From positions 2,626,501 to 2,690,500 of the forward strand of contig NZ_CP115775.1 of NCBI RefSeq assembly GCF_027913035.1: 64,000 bases of DNA, in the 5' to 3' direction. This DNA comes from Paracoccus albus (GTDB taxonomy: Bacteria > Pseudomonadota > Alphaproteobacteria > Rhodobacterales > Rhodobacteraceae). Made by a program: the position numbers and the translations under genes. The notes below the pieces were generated by a model that was not told the origin of the DNA, ran no database searches, and saw only the letters and a list, made by a program, of their open reading frames with translations. Shown here one piece after another: positions 1-7,904 of the stretch. The first letter of the stretch is position 1. Every line of letters begins with the position of its first letter.

Positions 1-658
1 CCCCGGGCATGGTTTGAGCACGACGCGTCGATGCTGCTTCCTTCGTAGCTTGGCCCATCTTGCGGTCGAGTTCCGCAATGCGTTCACTCAACCCTTCGAT
101 CGCGTTCAGATACATCTGGCCGAGGTCTCGGACCGTGGCGGGCAAGCGCGTGTTCACGTCGCCGATGGCGTCCGCAAGCTTCTTGAGCTGGGCAACTCCT
201 CGCGCAGCGACCAGGCCATGTTCGGCAAGATGCCCGCGAAGGGCGTTGATCATTTGAGTGCGCTGGCCGACAAACATCTGCCGCGTTCGAAACAGCATCG
301 CGCGGGCTTGCTGGTCTTCGGTCTTCAAAGCCACAAAGCGCATTGTCGGACGCACCGCAGCTTCCACGATCGCCTCGGCATCTGCGCAATCGTTCTTCTG
401 GCGTTTGACGAATGGCTTCACGTAGACCGGCGGGATCAGGCGCACTTCATGTCCAAGCTTCTCGAAGGCGCGGCCCCAGCCATGCGCCGTCGCACACGCC
501 TCCATGGCGACAACGCACCGCGGTACCTGAGACATGAACGCAAGCAGCTGGCCACGCGAAAGCCTTTTGCGAAATACGACGGACCCGTCGTGACCGGCAC
601 CGTGCAGGTGGAAAATGCGCTTTGCCAGATCGATCCCGATAATCGTAACCTCGGACAT
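1..658 (-). CDS. IS110-family transposase, 5' part (cut by the window edge)
   Basis: This is the N-terminal 219 codons of a DEDD-type transposase; the gene runs off the left edge. The start ATG at 658 follows a strong ribosome-binding site (AAGGAGGG). The RuvC-like catalytic residues are visible: D10 in GIDLAK, E53 in MEACA, and D90/D93 in the NDCADAEAI stretch. The last readable residues (QTMPG) are where the C-terminal transposase_20 domain normally begins, so that domain, with its conserved serine, lies outside the window. The wording around MEAC and YVKPFVK resembles the IS1111 subgroup. I cannot see the element ends, so whether the copy is intact is unknown. Confidence 0.88.
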   Translation of the reverse strand, partial: MSEVTIIGIDLAKRIFHLHGAGHDGSVVFRKRLSRGQLLAFMSQVPRCVVAMEACATAHGWGRAFEKLGHEVRLIPPVYVKPFVKRQKNDCADAEAIVEAAVRPTMRFVALKTEDQQARAMLFRTRQMFVGQRTQMINALRGHLAEHGLVAARGVAQLKKLADAIGDVNTRLPATVRDLGQMYLNAIEGLSERIAELDRKMGQATKEAASTRRAQTMPG

Positions 659-1040
659 GGATGCTCCCTCCTTCTGTGATGGCTTCAACACGCATCACAT
701 TGGCACATTGCGATGCCGTCAGGTGGGGGCATCCACGCCATCAACATGACCTAACCTGCGTAGAGGCTCCATCCTGTTGATTTGAGAGGTTTCGAGCGTG
801 CGCCCAATTGCGGAGACGCAAAGCGCGCTCGACTTTCCGCTTTATGATGCATGAACTACGCCCCACCGGTGGAACCGTGTTCATAACGAGAGCCTACCGG
901 TATGTGACCTGCTCGCAATATGCGCGACGACTGTCTGTCAGGTTATCGTCCGGCGCGATCATCCACAGGAGGGGGCACTGCCAATGTCGTGAACGTCCGC
1001 TTCCCCGTTATGCCGTAAATGCTATGCCACGCTTGCATCA

Positions 1041-1265
1041 GGCCGCTCTCCGCCCTTCGCGTCGGGTCAGGCGCCTGTAAGGCTGCGCTGAGGCCGAATG
1101 GCTGCTTTCGCGTCTTGAGGCCGCCAGTTCGCTGCGCTGCCGCAAGTCCGCTCTCCGCCGTTCGCGTCGGGTCAGGCGTCCGTGAGGCTGCGCCGAGGCC
1201 GAATGGCCGCTTTCGCGTTGTGAGGCCGCTAGTTCGCTGCACTGCCGAAAGGCCGCTCTCCGCCC
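1041..1265. repeat. 105-bp tandem repeat, two full copies plus the start of a third
   Basis: Unit 1 is 1041-1145 and unit 2 is 1146-1250; the first 15 bases of a third unit lie at 1251-1265. The copies are roughly 85-90% alike by eye. The period is exactly 105, a multiple of three, so the frames stay open and give spurious repeat peptides with PDPTR and FGLSAA blocks. The third copy is interrupted where the IS1182-like element begins. I recall similar GC-rich blocks dispersed in Rhodobacterales genomes, but I cannot check this here. The rest of 659-1040 shows no gene I can support. Confidence 0.8.
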
Positions 1266-1268
1266 AGG

Positions 1269-2862
1269 CTGTGTAAAAACCCCTGAATCTGCTATACTTC
1301 CTTATGTTTCGGGGGGATTGGCATGGTGGGTTTCATTGAGGGCGTGAACCGGGATCAGACGGTGCTTTTTCCTGAATGTCTGGGGGATTTGATCAGCGAG
1401 GATCATCTTGTCCGCGTCGTTGATCTCTTTGTCGATGACCTCGACCTCGCTGCCCTTGGCTTCCATCGTCATGCCGCTGCCCGGACCGGGCGACCTGGCT
1501 ATCATCCGGGGGTGCTGCTGAAGCTTTTCATCTATGCCTATCTGAACCGGTTTCCGTCCAGCCGCCGGCTGGAACGCGAAACGGGGCGCAATGTCGAGCT
1601 GATGTGGCTGACCGGGCGGCTGGTACCCGATCACAAGACCATCGCCGACTTCCGGCGTGAGAACGGACCCGCCATTCGGCGGACCTGCGCCGAGTTCGTG
1701 GAACTCTGCCGCCGGATCGGGGTGCTGAAAGGCGATATCGTCGCGGTTGATGGCAGCAAGTTCAAGGCGGTCAATAATCGCGACCGGAACTTCACCAAAG
1801 CCAAGATCGCCAGCCGTCTGGCACATCTCAAGAAGGAAGTCGGGCGTTATATAGAAGAAGCCGAGCGGGCGGACCGGCAGGAAACCGGCGATGCACGCGC
1901 GGAGAAGATCGCGCATTTGACCAGGCGTTATCACCGGGTTCGGCGGGAAATGGACCGCATGATCACATTACGCCGGGAACTGGAATCAGCGCCGGACGGG
2001 CAGATATCGCTGACCGACCCGGACGCCCGCGCCATGGCGACACGCGCGCAACACAGCGGGCATGTTGGTTATAACGCGCAAAGCGTGGTCGATGCCGAGA
2101 CCCATCTGATCGTGGCACATGAGGTTATCAACCAGGGCCATGATCGGGATCAGCTTACCCCGATGGCAAACGCCGCGAAGACCGCTCTCAAGCGCGACGA
2201 TCTGCAGATCCTTGCTGACAAGGGCTATTTCAGTGGTGGCGAAATCCTTGCCTGCCACGAGCAGGGCATCACGGCAACGGTGCCGCGACCGGACACCTCG
2301 GGAAGCCGGGCGCATGGGCGTTATGTCAAGGCGGACTTCGCCTATGATCCCGGTGCCGATGTCTATCGCTGCCCGGCCGGAGAGGAACTGATTTACCATT
2401 CGACCCTCGAACAGCAGGGCCTGCAGATGCGCCGCTACTGTACCACCACCTGTCCGGACTGTCCGCTTCGAAGCCGCTGTACGACGAATGTGGTGCGCCG
2501 GATCAGTCGATGGGAGCACGAGCATCTGGTCGAGGCGGCGGATGCCCGCAGGCGCGATACCTCGGCCCCGATGATGATCCGCCGCTCGACCGTCGAGCAT
2601 CCGTTCGGGACGATCAAGGCCTGGATGGGTCATACCCATTTCCTGACGCGACGCCTGCCGAACGTCCGCACGGAATGGCGCTGAATGTCCTTGCCTACAA
2701 CATCAAACGGATGGTTTCCCTTATCGGCATCCGGGGCCTGATGGCGGCGATACGGGCCTGAACGGCCACGGCATGGTCAGATCTGGCAGCCATGGTAATC
2801 AGTGACTTTCGTCTGCCCCCAAGAACCGTAAGTGTTTGCCAGAAATGAGAGTTTATACACAG
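1269..2862 (+). mobile_element. IS1182-like insertion sequence
   Basis: The outer ends form a short imperfect inverted repeat: CTGTGTAAAAAC at 1269-1280 and its near complement GTTTATACACAG at 2851-2862 (11 of 12 match). The element of about 1.6 kb has the expected size for this family and carries one transposase gene. The 9-bp sequence TCTCCGCCC occurs at 1257-1265 and again at 2863-2871, so it may be a target duplication; three extra bases (1266-1268) on the left make the exact boundary uncertain. The element sits between a 105-bp repeat array and the 3' end of a DUF2285 gene, whose stop codon at 2875 is just outside it. Confidence 0.75.
1323..2761 (+). pseudogene. IS1182-family DDE transposase, frameshifted near the C-terminus
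   Basis: The protein has the DUF772-type N-terminal domain followed by the DDE catalytic domain. The likely catalytic residues lie in VDGSKFK, LADKGYF and STVEHPFG. The frame stops at 2684 after RTEWR, but the family C-terminus (MALNVLAYNIKR through GLMAAIRA) continues in another frame to 2761. Reading GAAATGG instead of GAATGG at 2673-2677 restores RTEMALNV, so one A appears to be missing. The copy lacks only about the last 29 residues, so it is probably inactive unless the deletion is a sequencing error. The start ATG at 1323 follows GGGGGATTGGC. Confidence 0.85.
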
Positions 2863-2874
2863 TCTCCGCCCGTT

Positions 2875-3643
2875 TCACCTCTTCCGCCGATGCCGCAGCA
2901 GGCGACGATAACCACCCGTAACCAGAGCCTTGGCGTCTCTGAGCAATCCGATGACGGCATAGCGTGTCGAGTGAACCTGCCATTCATCACGGCTTAGATC
3001 ACCTGTTCGGAATATACCGCGCGCTATTTCCTTCTGTGTCGCCCCGGATTGTCGCGCATCATAGGCCTGCAACATGCGTTGGATACGGAGGCGCTGTTGT
3101 GGCGTCAGCCGCGTATCGGGAGGAATCGCGCGCCGGTGCAGCGATGCCAGCAATCTGTGGACGGCTTCCAATCGGTCGAAGCCTTCCAATCCAAGCGGCA
3201 CCACGGCAGCAGGAGTCTCAATTCCTGACGATGTCTCGGCATGAAACAGGCAGAGGTGCCCACCTCCGTCGATCATCAGGAATTTTGCCGGTTCACCATC
3301 ATCTGCCCCGAGAATGGCCTCGTCGGGCGACTGTGCCCCTTCTGATTTCAGCACGTCCGGCGCCTCGACCAGCACAACGCCGCCGGTATCGACCTCTGGC
3401 TCCCAGAAGACCAGCGCGCCCGGAGGTGCCAGGGACGGATCGAGCGGGAAATCGCAGCCCCCAGCGGTCGCGCATTTGCGCGAGCGTGGGGGCTCCTTCT
3501 TCCTGCGCCTCGTTCAGCGCTCTGTAATCCGCCGCATAGTCGTCATTGCGGCGCAGCCATTCCCATGCCAGATCAGATGCCGTCAGGTCTTCGACATGAT
3601 CGTAACCTGCTGAGGATCGCCAGCCGGAGGGATCGTGGGGCAT
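2875..3643 (-). pseudogene. DUF6499-DUF2285 domain protein, frameshifted
   Basis: The N-terminal part (from 3643) has the DUF6499 wording (DLAWEWLRRNDDYAADYR then RDRWGLRF), and the C-terminal part ends with the DUF2285 signature (GLLRDAKALVTGGYRRLL). They are in different frames. Deleting one base from the GGG run at 3446-3448 joins them as WGLRFPLDPSLAPP, so one extra base appears to have been inserted. Proteins of this kind, about 250 residues long, are common on alphaproteobacterial integrative elements and plasmids next to XRE regulators. A role in transcriptional control is assumed for the family but not shown. The IS1182-like element lies 12 bases beyond the stop. Assembly error in the homopolymer is the main alternative to true decay. 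Confidence 0.75.
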
Positions 3644-3760
3644 GGTCTACCTCGCTTTCAGCGCATGCCGTGATAATGCCAGCTAACATTCATGCGAAAG
3701 CCGAAGTTCGGAACCCCATTGTTTCGCAGAGGGTGATGCCGCAGCGGCATCACCGGCCGC

Positions 3761-4033
3761 TCAGCGCCGACTGTCGCGAAGCAATTCGCGATAGCCTTGT
3801 TTGCTGAGCCAGCGGGCACGTGCGAGATGGCTGTCATGAATACTGCGGCAGCGATCCGGTTCCGACCCTGGATCGAGGCCGAACAGGACCTCGACCACCT
3901 CGCGCCAGTCCGCGCCATCGCGATGGGCGTCGAGCAGGCGCAGATAGAGCGCCATATGCGCGCGATCATAAGGTGTCAGTGACTCGCCGGTCGGCGGCTC
4001 ATCCTGAAACGGCTCAACTGCTTCAGGCGTCAT
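3761..4033 (-). CDS. small DUF2285 domain protein
   Basis: This protein of about 90 residues contains TPYDRAHMALYLRLLDA, DWREVVEVLFGLDP and a C-terminal SHLARARWLSKQGYRELL, the pattern of stand-alone DUF2285 proteins. It is a paralogue of the C-terminal part of the neighbouring frameshifted gene. I place the start at 4033, just before the conserved part. The frame continues upstream to 4099, but those residues look non-conserved, and neither start has a clear ribosome-binding site. It probably forms an operon with the XRE gene upstream. It likely acts as a small DNA-binding or regulatory partner on the mobile element; this is inferred from context. Confidence 0.75.
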   Translation of the reverse strand: MTPEAVEPFQDEPPTGESLTPYDRAHMALYLRLLDAHRDGADWREVVEVLFGLDPGSEPDRCRSIHDSHLARARWLSKQGYRELLRDSRR

Positions 4034-4110
4034 GCCGACACTCTGGAATTTTTTGGAACGAACAATATAAGCGCCCGGACAATCGACACCGGAAACCATC
4101 TTCAGTGCGT

Positions 4111-4368
4111 CTAACCGCGTCGGGTTTTCTCATCAGCCAAGCCATGAAGCAACAACACCCCCTGCCCCTTGTCAGTCGATAGCAGAACGACCCCGGCGGT
4201 CTCCAGCGCCCGGCGCACCTGATCGCGCGTGCTTTCATAGACCTCGATCCCGCTTTCGGATTCGAGGCGCTTGAGCGCGGTCAGAGATACCCGGGCCTCA
4301 TCCGCGAGCCTCTCCTGCGTCCATCCCAGAAGCGCCCGCGCGGCCTCTGATTGTCGGGCGGTGATCAT
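4111..4368 (-). CDS. XRE-family helix-turn-helix regulator
   Basis: This 85-residue protein is essentially one HTH domain: ARALLGWTQERLADEARVS, then a recognition-helix region around TALKRLES. I chose the start at 4368 (MITARQSEAARALL) because the HTH wording begins there; the longer frame to 4395 adds nine unlike residues. XRE proteins in this position, beside DUF2285 genes, usually repress or activate the transfer or replication functions of the element. The target here is unknown. Confidence 0.82.
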   Translation of the reverse strand: MITARQSEAARALLGWTQERLADEARVSLTALKRLESESGIEVYESTRDQVRRALETAGVVLLSTDKGQGVLLLHGLADEKTRRG

Positions 4369-4522
4369 GATCACCGCCCATCCGGCCCGGCGCATGCACC
4401 AGAACTACGACTATAATCGTCGCTCTGGCAAGGATGCCAATCAAAAATGGCGCTGGCGGGTCAATCGGATGCAGGTCGGCGACCGGCGTCGACGCATCCG
4501 ATTCGGTTGCGGGCATGGCAAA

Positions 4523-4546
4523 GGCCCCGACCTTCCGGCCGGGGCC
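4523..4546 (-). terminator. hairpin downstream of the DUF736 gene
   Basis: A 10-bp GC-rich stem (arms 4523-4532 and 4537-4546, one G-U pair) lies 11 bases after the stop of the DUF736 gene. It is followed on the minus strand by only three T residues, so it is a weak intrinsic terminator at best. Confidence 0.5.
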
Positions 4547-4556
4547 CCTCGCGCTG

Positions 4557-4880
4557 TCAGTCGCCGCGGCGGCTGTTCGGACGGGACCAGATCAGCGAGA
4601 AGCCCTCCCCGTCTTCGCCGTCGAAGAGGTTGGCATAGATCGGGGCGGTGAAGCTCGGATCGTCGAGCTTGAGGCCCAGATAGTCGCGGCCCTCGTTCGA
4701 GCGCTTGGACCAGGCGGCGCCGATTTCGGCGCGGCCGACCAGAACCCGGTGGCTGGGGGCGTTCTCGCCGGTGGCGCGGGTATCGGGGATGATGCGTACG
4801 CCCTTGGCCTGAACGCTGAGGGTGACGATCTCGCCGGTGAACTCGTTGCCGGTCTTCTTGAAGGTGCCGATGGTAGCCAT
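4557..4880 (-). CDS. DUF736 domain protein
   Basis: A 107-residue protein with the family wording MATIGTFKKTGNEFTGEI at the start and DDPSFTAPIYANLF near the end. The start ATG at 4880 follows CGGAGACTGAAA. DUF736 proteins are small, probably beta-rich proteins of unknown function found almost only on alphaproteobacterial plasmids and integrative elements, which supports the island assignment. Its leader (about 4893-4960) contains GC-rich inverted segments loosely resembling the leader of the DUF2493 gene. Confidence 0.92.
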   Translation of the reverse strand: MATIGTFKKTGNEFTGEIVTLSVQAKGVRIIPDTRATGENAPSHRVLVGRAEIGAAWSKRSNEGRDYLGLKLDDPSFTAPIYANLFDGEDGEGFSLIWSRPNSRRGD

Positions 4881-5273
4881 TTTCAGTCTCCGTTTTTTCC
4901 GTTTCCGAGCCCGCACCATTGCGGCCTCGATGGCGATCGACCGGCCGGAGGCGATGGCTGGCGCACCCCGGAACGGGGCTGGACAGCAGAGGCGGAAGTT
5001 TCTTGTCCGCGCGAGGAATGGGCGCAGCCTAGGGGAAGAAAGTTGCGCCGCCGCTGTTGCGCCAAAGCCGTCGAAGCGCATGCGCTGTCCTTCGGCCAGA
5101 TCAGGCCATTGAAGAGGCCGTTTGGAGCGGTCGAGACACGGGGGCTTTAACGGAGGCGATGGCGACCAGACGGCGCGTCAGGCTAGACCGAACGGGTAAT
5201 TCCGGCGTATCTGTCACCCGCCTGTTCAGGCCCTGCGCATCCGTCCTTCCCGGCCCGCTCAGGGCAAAATGCC

Positions 5274-5891
5274 CTAACCGGGTTCAGAGTCGGCCCGCGC
5301 GTCACATCGCCGACTGTCCTGCGCTTTGACCGGGGCCGTGTCCGGGCCTCTACCTGATCCGAAACCAACACGCCGATATCGCCCGGAACCTTGTGACGGG
5401 GACGGCTGATTTTCTGCCAGCTTCTGACCCGCCAACAAGGGCCTGCGGCATAAACCACGCGCGGGGATTCCGTCCGCAGGGTCGGTGGCCGCCATGCCCG
5501 CAATGCGCAGAAAGGCGGTGACTCCGACAGCGACCGCACCGATCACCGCGAAGATGATCTGCCAGGTCTCGGAGGGCATCGTCTGCCGGATGATCCCAAG
5601 CGTGGCGTAGAAACCGGCCATGCCTGCCGGAGCGACAAAGGCCAGCGCAATCAGCAGCCGCGCCCAGACCGGACGGACCAGAATCAGCAAGGCCTGACCG
5701 GCCGCCAGCGTCAGGCCCGCACCGAGAAGCCCGGTGACAATAGCGCCCAGCCAGCCCGCACCCGTGCCATAGGCCCAGATACCCACGTTGACGCCAAGAA
5801 AGACCGGCAGCGCAACGACGGCGAGGTTGAACAGCAGCCAGCAAAGGGTCCCGATGGCTGTGATGGAGATGAGGATTCCGAAAATGATCAT
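5274..5891 (-). CDS. multi-pass membrane protein of unknown function
   Basis: About 205 residues with four or five predicted membrane segments in the first 150 (residues about 1-25, 30-50, 55-75, 80-100 and 115-135). I chose the start at 5891 (MIIFGILIS); the frame extends ten residues further upstream. Similar proteins travel with DUF736 and DUF2493 genes on mobile elements and, as I recall them, end soon after the last membrane segment. Here about 55 basic, low-complexity residues follow (GLCRRPLLAGQ onward), which suggests loss of the original stop or a downstream frameshift. Function unknown. Confidence 0.7.
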   Translation of the reverse strand: MIIFGILISITAIGTLCWLLFNLAVVALPVFLGVNVGIWAYGTGAGWLGAIVTGLLGAGLTLAAGQALLILVRPVWARLLIALAFVAPAGMAGFYATLGIIRQTMPSETWQIIFAVIGAVAVGVTAFLRIAGMAATDPADGIPARGLCRRPLLAGQKLAENQPSPSQGSGRYRRVGFGSGRGPDTAPVKAQDSRRCDARADSEPG

Positions 5892-6091
5892 GGTGGTGTC
5901 ACCGTGCAAGGAATGGAACAAGCGCGCCTTCCACCACCACCACAGGCGCGGGTTTCAGGATAACAGCCCCCGCGCTTTTGAGCGAGAGGGTGGAATGTTT
6001 GTTGGCGGCGAATCAGATATTGGTGATTGGACTCGACATTCAGAGCATCAGAAGTATGCTTATGTATGACGCGCCGCGAAGGAGATATGTC

Positions 6092-6355
6092 ATGGCTTCA
6101 GCCGAGCGAATGACCATCACAATGCCCTCGGATATGGCCGAGGCCCTGCGCCAGACCGTGGCCGGTGGTGAATATGCCTCGACCAGCGAAGTTGTCCGCG
6201 AGGCCCTGCGCGAGTGGACGCGCAACCGCGATACCGAGCGCCGCGAGCTTGAGGCCCTGCGGGACGCGATCAAGGCCGGGTTGAACAGCGGTCCGGGCAT
6301 TCCGGCCGATGAGGTCTTCGCCGAGTTGCGGGCGCGTTACGCTGACAAGTCCTGA
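6092..6355 (+). CDS. parD: ParD-like antitoxin
   Basis: An 87-residue protein with a ribbon-helix-helix N-terminus (MTITMPSDMAEALRQTV and TSEVVREALREW) and an acidic, flexible C-terminus expected to wrap the toxin. The ATG at 6092 has a textbook ribosome-binding site (AAGGAGATATGTC). It is followed after one base by the toxin start, so the two are translationally coupled. Antitoxins of this type neutralise ParE and repress their own promoter; the short palindrome GCATcagaagtATGC just upstream (about 6045-6059) could be part of the operator, which is my inference. Confidence 0.9.
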   Translation: MASAERMTITMPSDMAEALRQTVAGGEYASTSEVVREALREWTRNRDTERRELEALRDAIKAGLNSGPGIPADEVFAELRARYADKS

Positions 6356-6356
6356 C

Positions 6357-6647
6357 GTGGTAAAGCTGGTTATCCTGCCCGCCGCGCAGGCGGACCTGAT
6401 CGACATTGGCGACTTCATCGCGCTCGACAATCCGCCCCGCGCCGCGTCCTTCGTGGCCGAGATCGAGGCGAAGATCATGGAGATAGGCGAGCGCCCCGGC
6501 AGCTTCCAGAAGCGCGACGACCTGCACAAGGGGCTGCGCCACGCGCGCCATGGACGCTATCTGATCTTTTTCGTTGAGGACGGTGATGAGGTGCAAATCG
6601 TGCGCGTGCTCCAGGGCGCACGAGATTTGCCGGGATTGCTGCGATAG
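6357..6647 (+). CDS. parE: ParE-like toxin
   Basis: A 96-residue RelE/ParE-fold toxin. The wording VKLVILPAAQADLIDIGDFI is typical of the ParE N-terminal helices, and HARHGRYLIFF and IVRVLQGARD of the C-terminal strands. The start is taken as GTG at 6357, one base after the antitoxin stop; no ATG fits the alignment. ParE toxins generally poison DNA gyrase. The pair probably stabilises the island. It is the only plus-strand operon in an otherwise minus-strand block. Confidence 0.9.
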   Translation: MVKLVILPAAQADLIDIGDFIALDNPPRAASFVAEIEAKIMEIGERPGSFQKRDDLHKGLRHARHGRYLIFFVEDGDEVQIVRVLQGARDLPGLLR

Positions 6648-6659
6648 TCTGCAGAATTG

Positions 6660-6684
6660 GGGCGGCGCTCACGCGCCGCCCTTT
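6660..6684 (+). terminator. intrinsic terminator of parDE
   Basis: A perfect 9-bp GC stem (6660-6668 with 6673-6681, loop TCAC) followed by TTT. It overlaps the last codons of the convergent DUF2493 gene, so the two operons share this end. Confidence 0.7.
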
Positions 6685-7595
6685 GCCAGCCGATACACCG
6701 GGATGCCCATCTTGCGGGCTTTGTCGGCCAGGTTTTCCTGAATGCCGGTGCCGGGGAAGAGGATGACCCCGATCGGCAGCACATTCAGCATCGCATCGTT
6801 GCGCCGGAAGGGTGCCGCCTTGGCATGTTTCGTCCAATCGGGCTTGAAGGCGACCTGCGGCACTTTGCGGTTATCGGCCCAGGTGGCGGCGATACGCTCG
6901 GCACCTTTCGGCGATCCGCCATGCAGCAGCACCATATCCGGGTGCTTGGCATGAACCTGATCGAGCTTGGCCCAGATTGCGCGGTGATCGGTGGTGTCGC
7001 CGCCCGAGAAGGCAATCTTCGGCCCGGCGGGCAGCAGCACTTCATTGTCTGCCCGGCGTTTGGCGGCGAGGAAATCGCGGCTGTCGATCATGGCCGAGGT
7101 CATCTGGCGATGGTTGACCCGTGAGCCGGAGCGCGGCGACCAGGGCGTGCCGGTGGTACGCAGATAGATGTCGGCGGCGGTGTCGCGGAAGACCTCCATA
7201 CTATCACGGCGGGTAATCAGACTCTGGCCGATGTCGATCAGGATTTCCAATTGCACGGATTTGACCTCGCTGCCATCCTGTTCGCGCTGAAGGCGCTTCT
7301 GGGCCTGCTCGTTATCGTCGAGTTTGCGCTCGATCCGGTCTGCGGCGCGGTGGAAGGTATTGACGGTGGACCACATGATCTCGTCGAGATCGGCATCCAG
7401 GCTGGTATCGGCCATGGTGGCGATGAGTGCATCGAAGATATCGGCGACGGCGGTCTGGATGGTATGATCCTCGGGCGTGGTCCGGGGATCGGCTTCGCCC
7501 TCTGCGGGGTGGTAGCCATAGAGTTCGAGGGCGTCGGTGACATGGCCGGTCGAGGATGTGCTGTGATCGGGTTCGAAATTGTCATGGGCATACAT
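6669..7595 (-). CDS. DUF2493 domain protein (SLOG-like fold)
   Basis: A 308-residue protein. Residues about 190-305 hold the DUF2493/YspA-like domain: KIAFSGGDTTDHRAIW, then LLHGGSPKGAERIAATWA and a final GIPVYRLAKGG. This Rossmann-like fold belongs to the SLOG group, thought to bind nucleotides or nucleotide-derived ligands. The N-terminal half is a helical region of unknown role. DUF2493 genes are frequent on alphaproteobacterial plasmids and integrative elements. The start ATG at 7595 follows GAAGGACACATCCC. No partner effector is visible next to it. Confidence 0.85.
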   Translation of the reverse strand: MYAHDNFEPDHSTSSTGHVTDALELYGYHPAEGEADPRTTPEDHTIQTAVADIFDALIATMADTSLDADLDEIMWSTVNTFHRAADRIERKLDDNEQAQKRLQREQDGSEVKSVQLEILIDIGQSLITRRDSMEVFRDTAADIYLRTTGTPWSPRSGSRVNHRQMTSAMIDSRDFLAAKRRADNEVLLPAGPKIAFSGGDTTDHRAIWAKLDQVHAKHPDMVLLHGGSPKGAERIAATWADNRKVPQVAFKPDWTKHAKAAPFRRNDAMLNVLPIGVILFPGTGIQENLADKARKMGIPVYRLAKGGA

Positions 7596-7904
7596 GGGAT
7601 GTGTCCTTCGGCTGGACCGCGACCGTCGCGGCCTTCATGGCGACGACACGCCCACGGGCGATCCGGCCGGGCAGCCCGAGCCCTTGGCGAGAGCCTTGAT
7701 GGCAAAGCCCGGCTGATTTGCTTCGCGCTGTAAAGGCGGGCCTGCCCGCCGACGGAAATCAGTCGGGCGCCGCCATTGCCGGGCCGGAGCGCTTGTGGGC
7801 CGCTCGCCCCCTGAGAAGGCCAAGGCGCGGTCCCCTGCCGCTGGGGGTAATCACCTGTCGCATGACGGGACCTATCCCCGATCACATTCCCCGTTCCGGC
7901 CCCG
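7596..7904. other. 309-bp intergenic stretch, no supported gene
   Basis: GC-rich sequence between the toprim gene and the DUF2493 gene. It holds the DUF2493 leader, which contains a short hairpin of the form CCGCGA-loop-TCGCGG, and a near-perfect palindrome GGCGGGC-CT-GCCCGCC at 7735-7750. Open frames here are shadows without recognisable protein features. Confidence 0.6.

Noticed and set aside
659..900. Possible bridge RNA upstream of the IS110-family transposase
   Set aside because: Bridge RNAs occur in this family, but the element ends are not visible and the sequence resembles the IS1111 subgroup, where the RNA would lie on the other side of the gene, outside the window.
943..1242. A repeat-containing protein encoded across the 105-bp units
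   Set aside because: The frame stays open only because the period is a multiple of three; residue patterns are arginine- and proline-rich noise with no ribosome-binding site.
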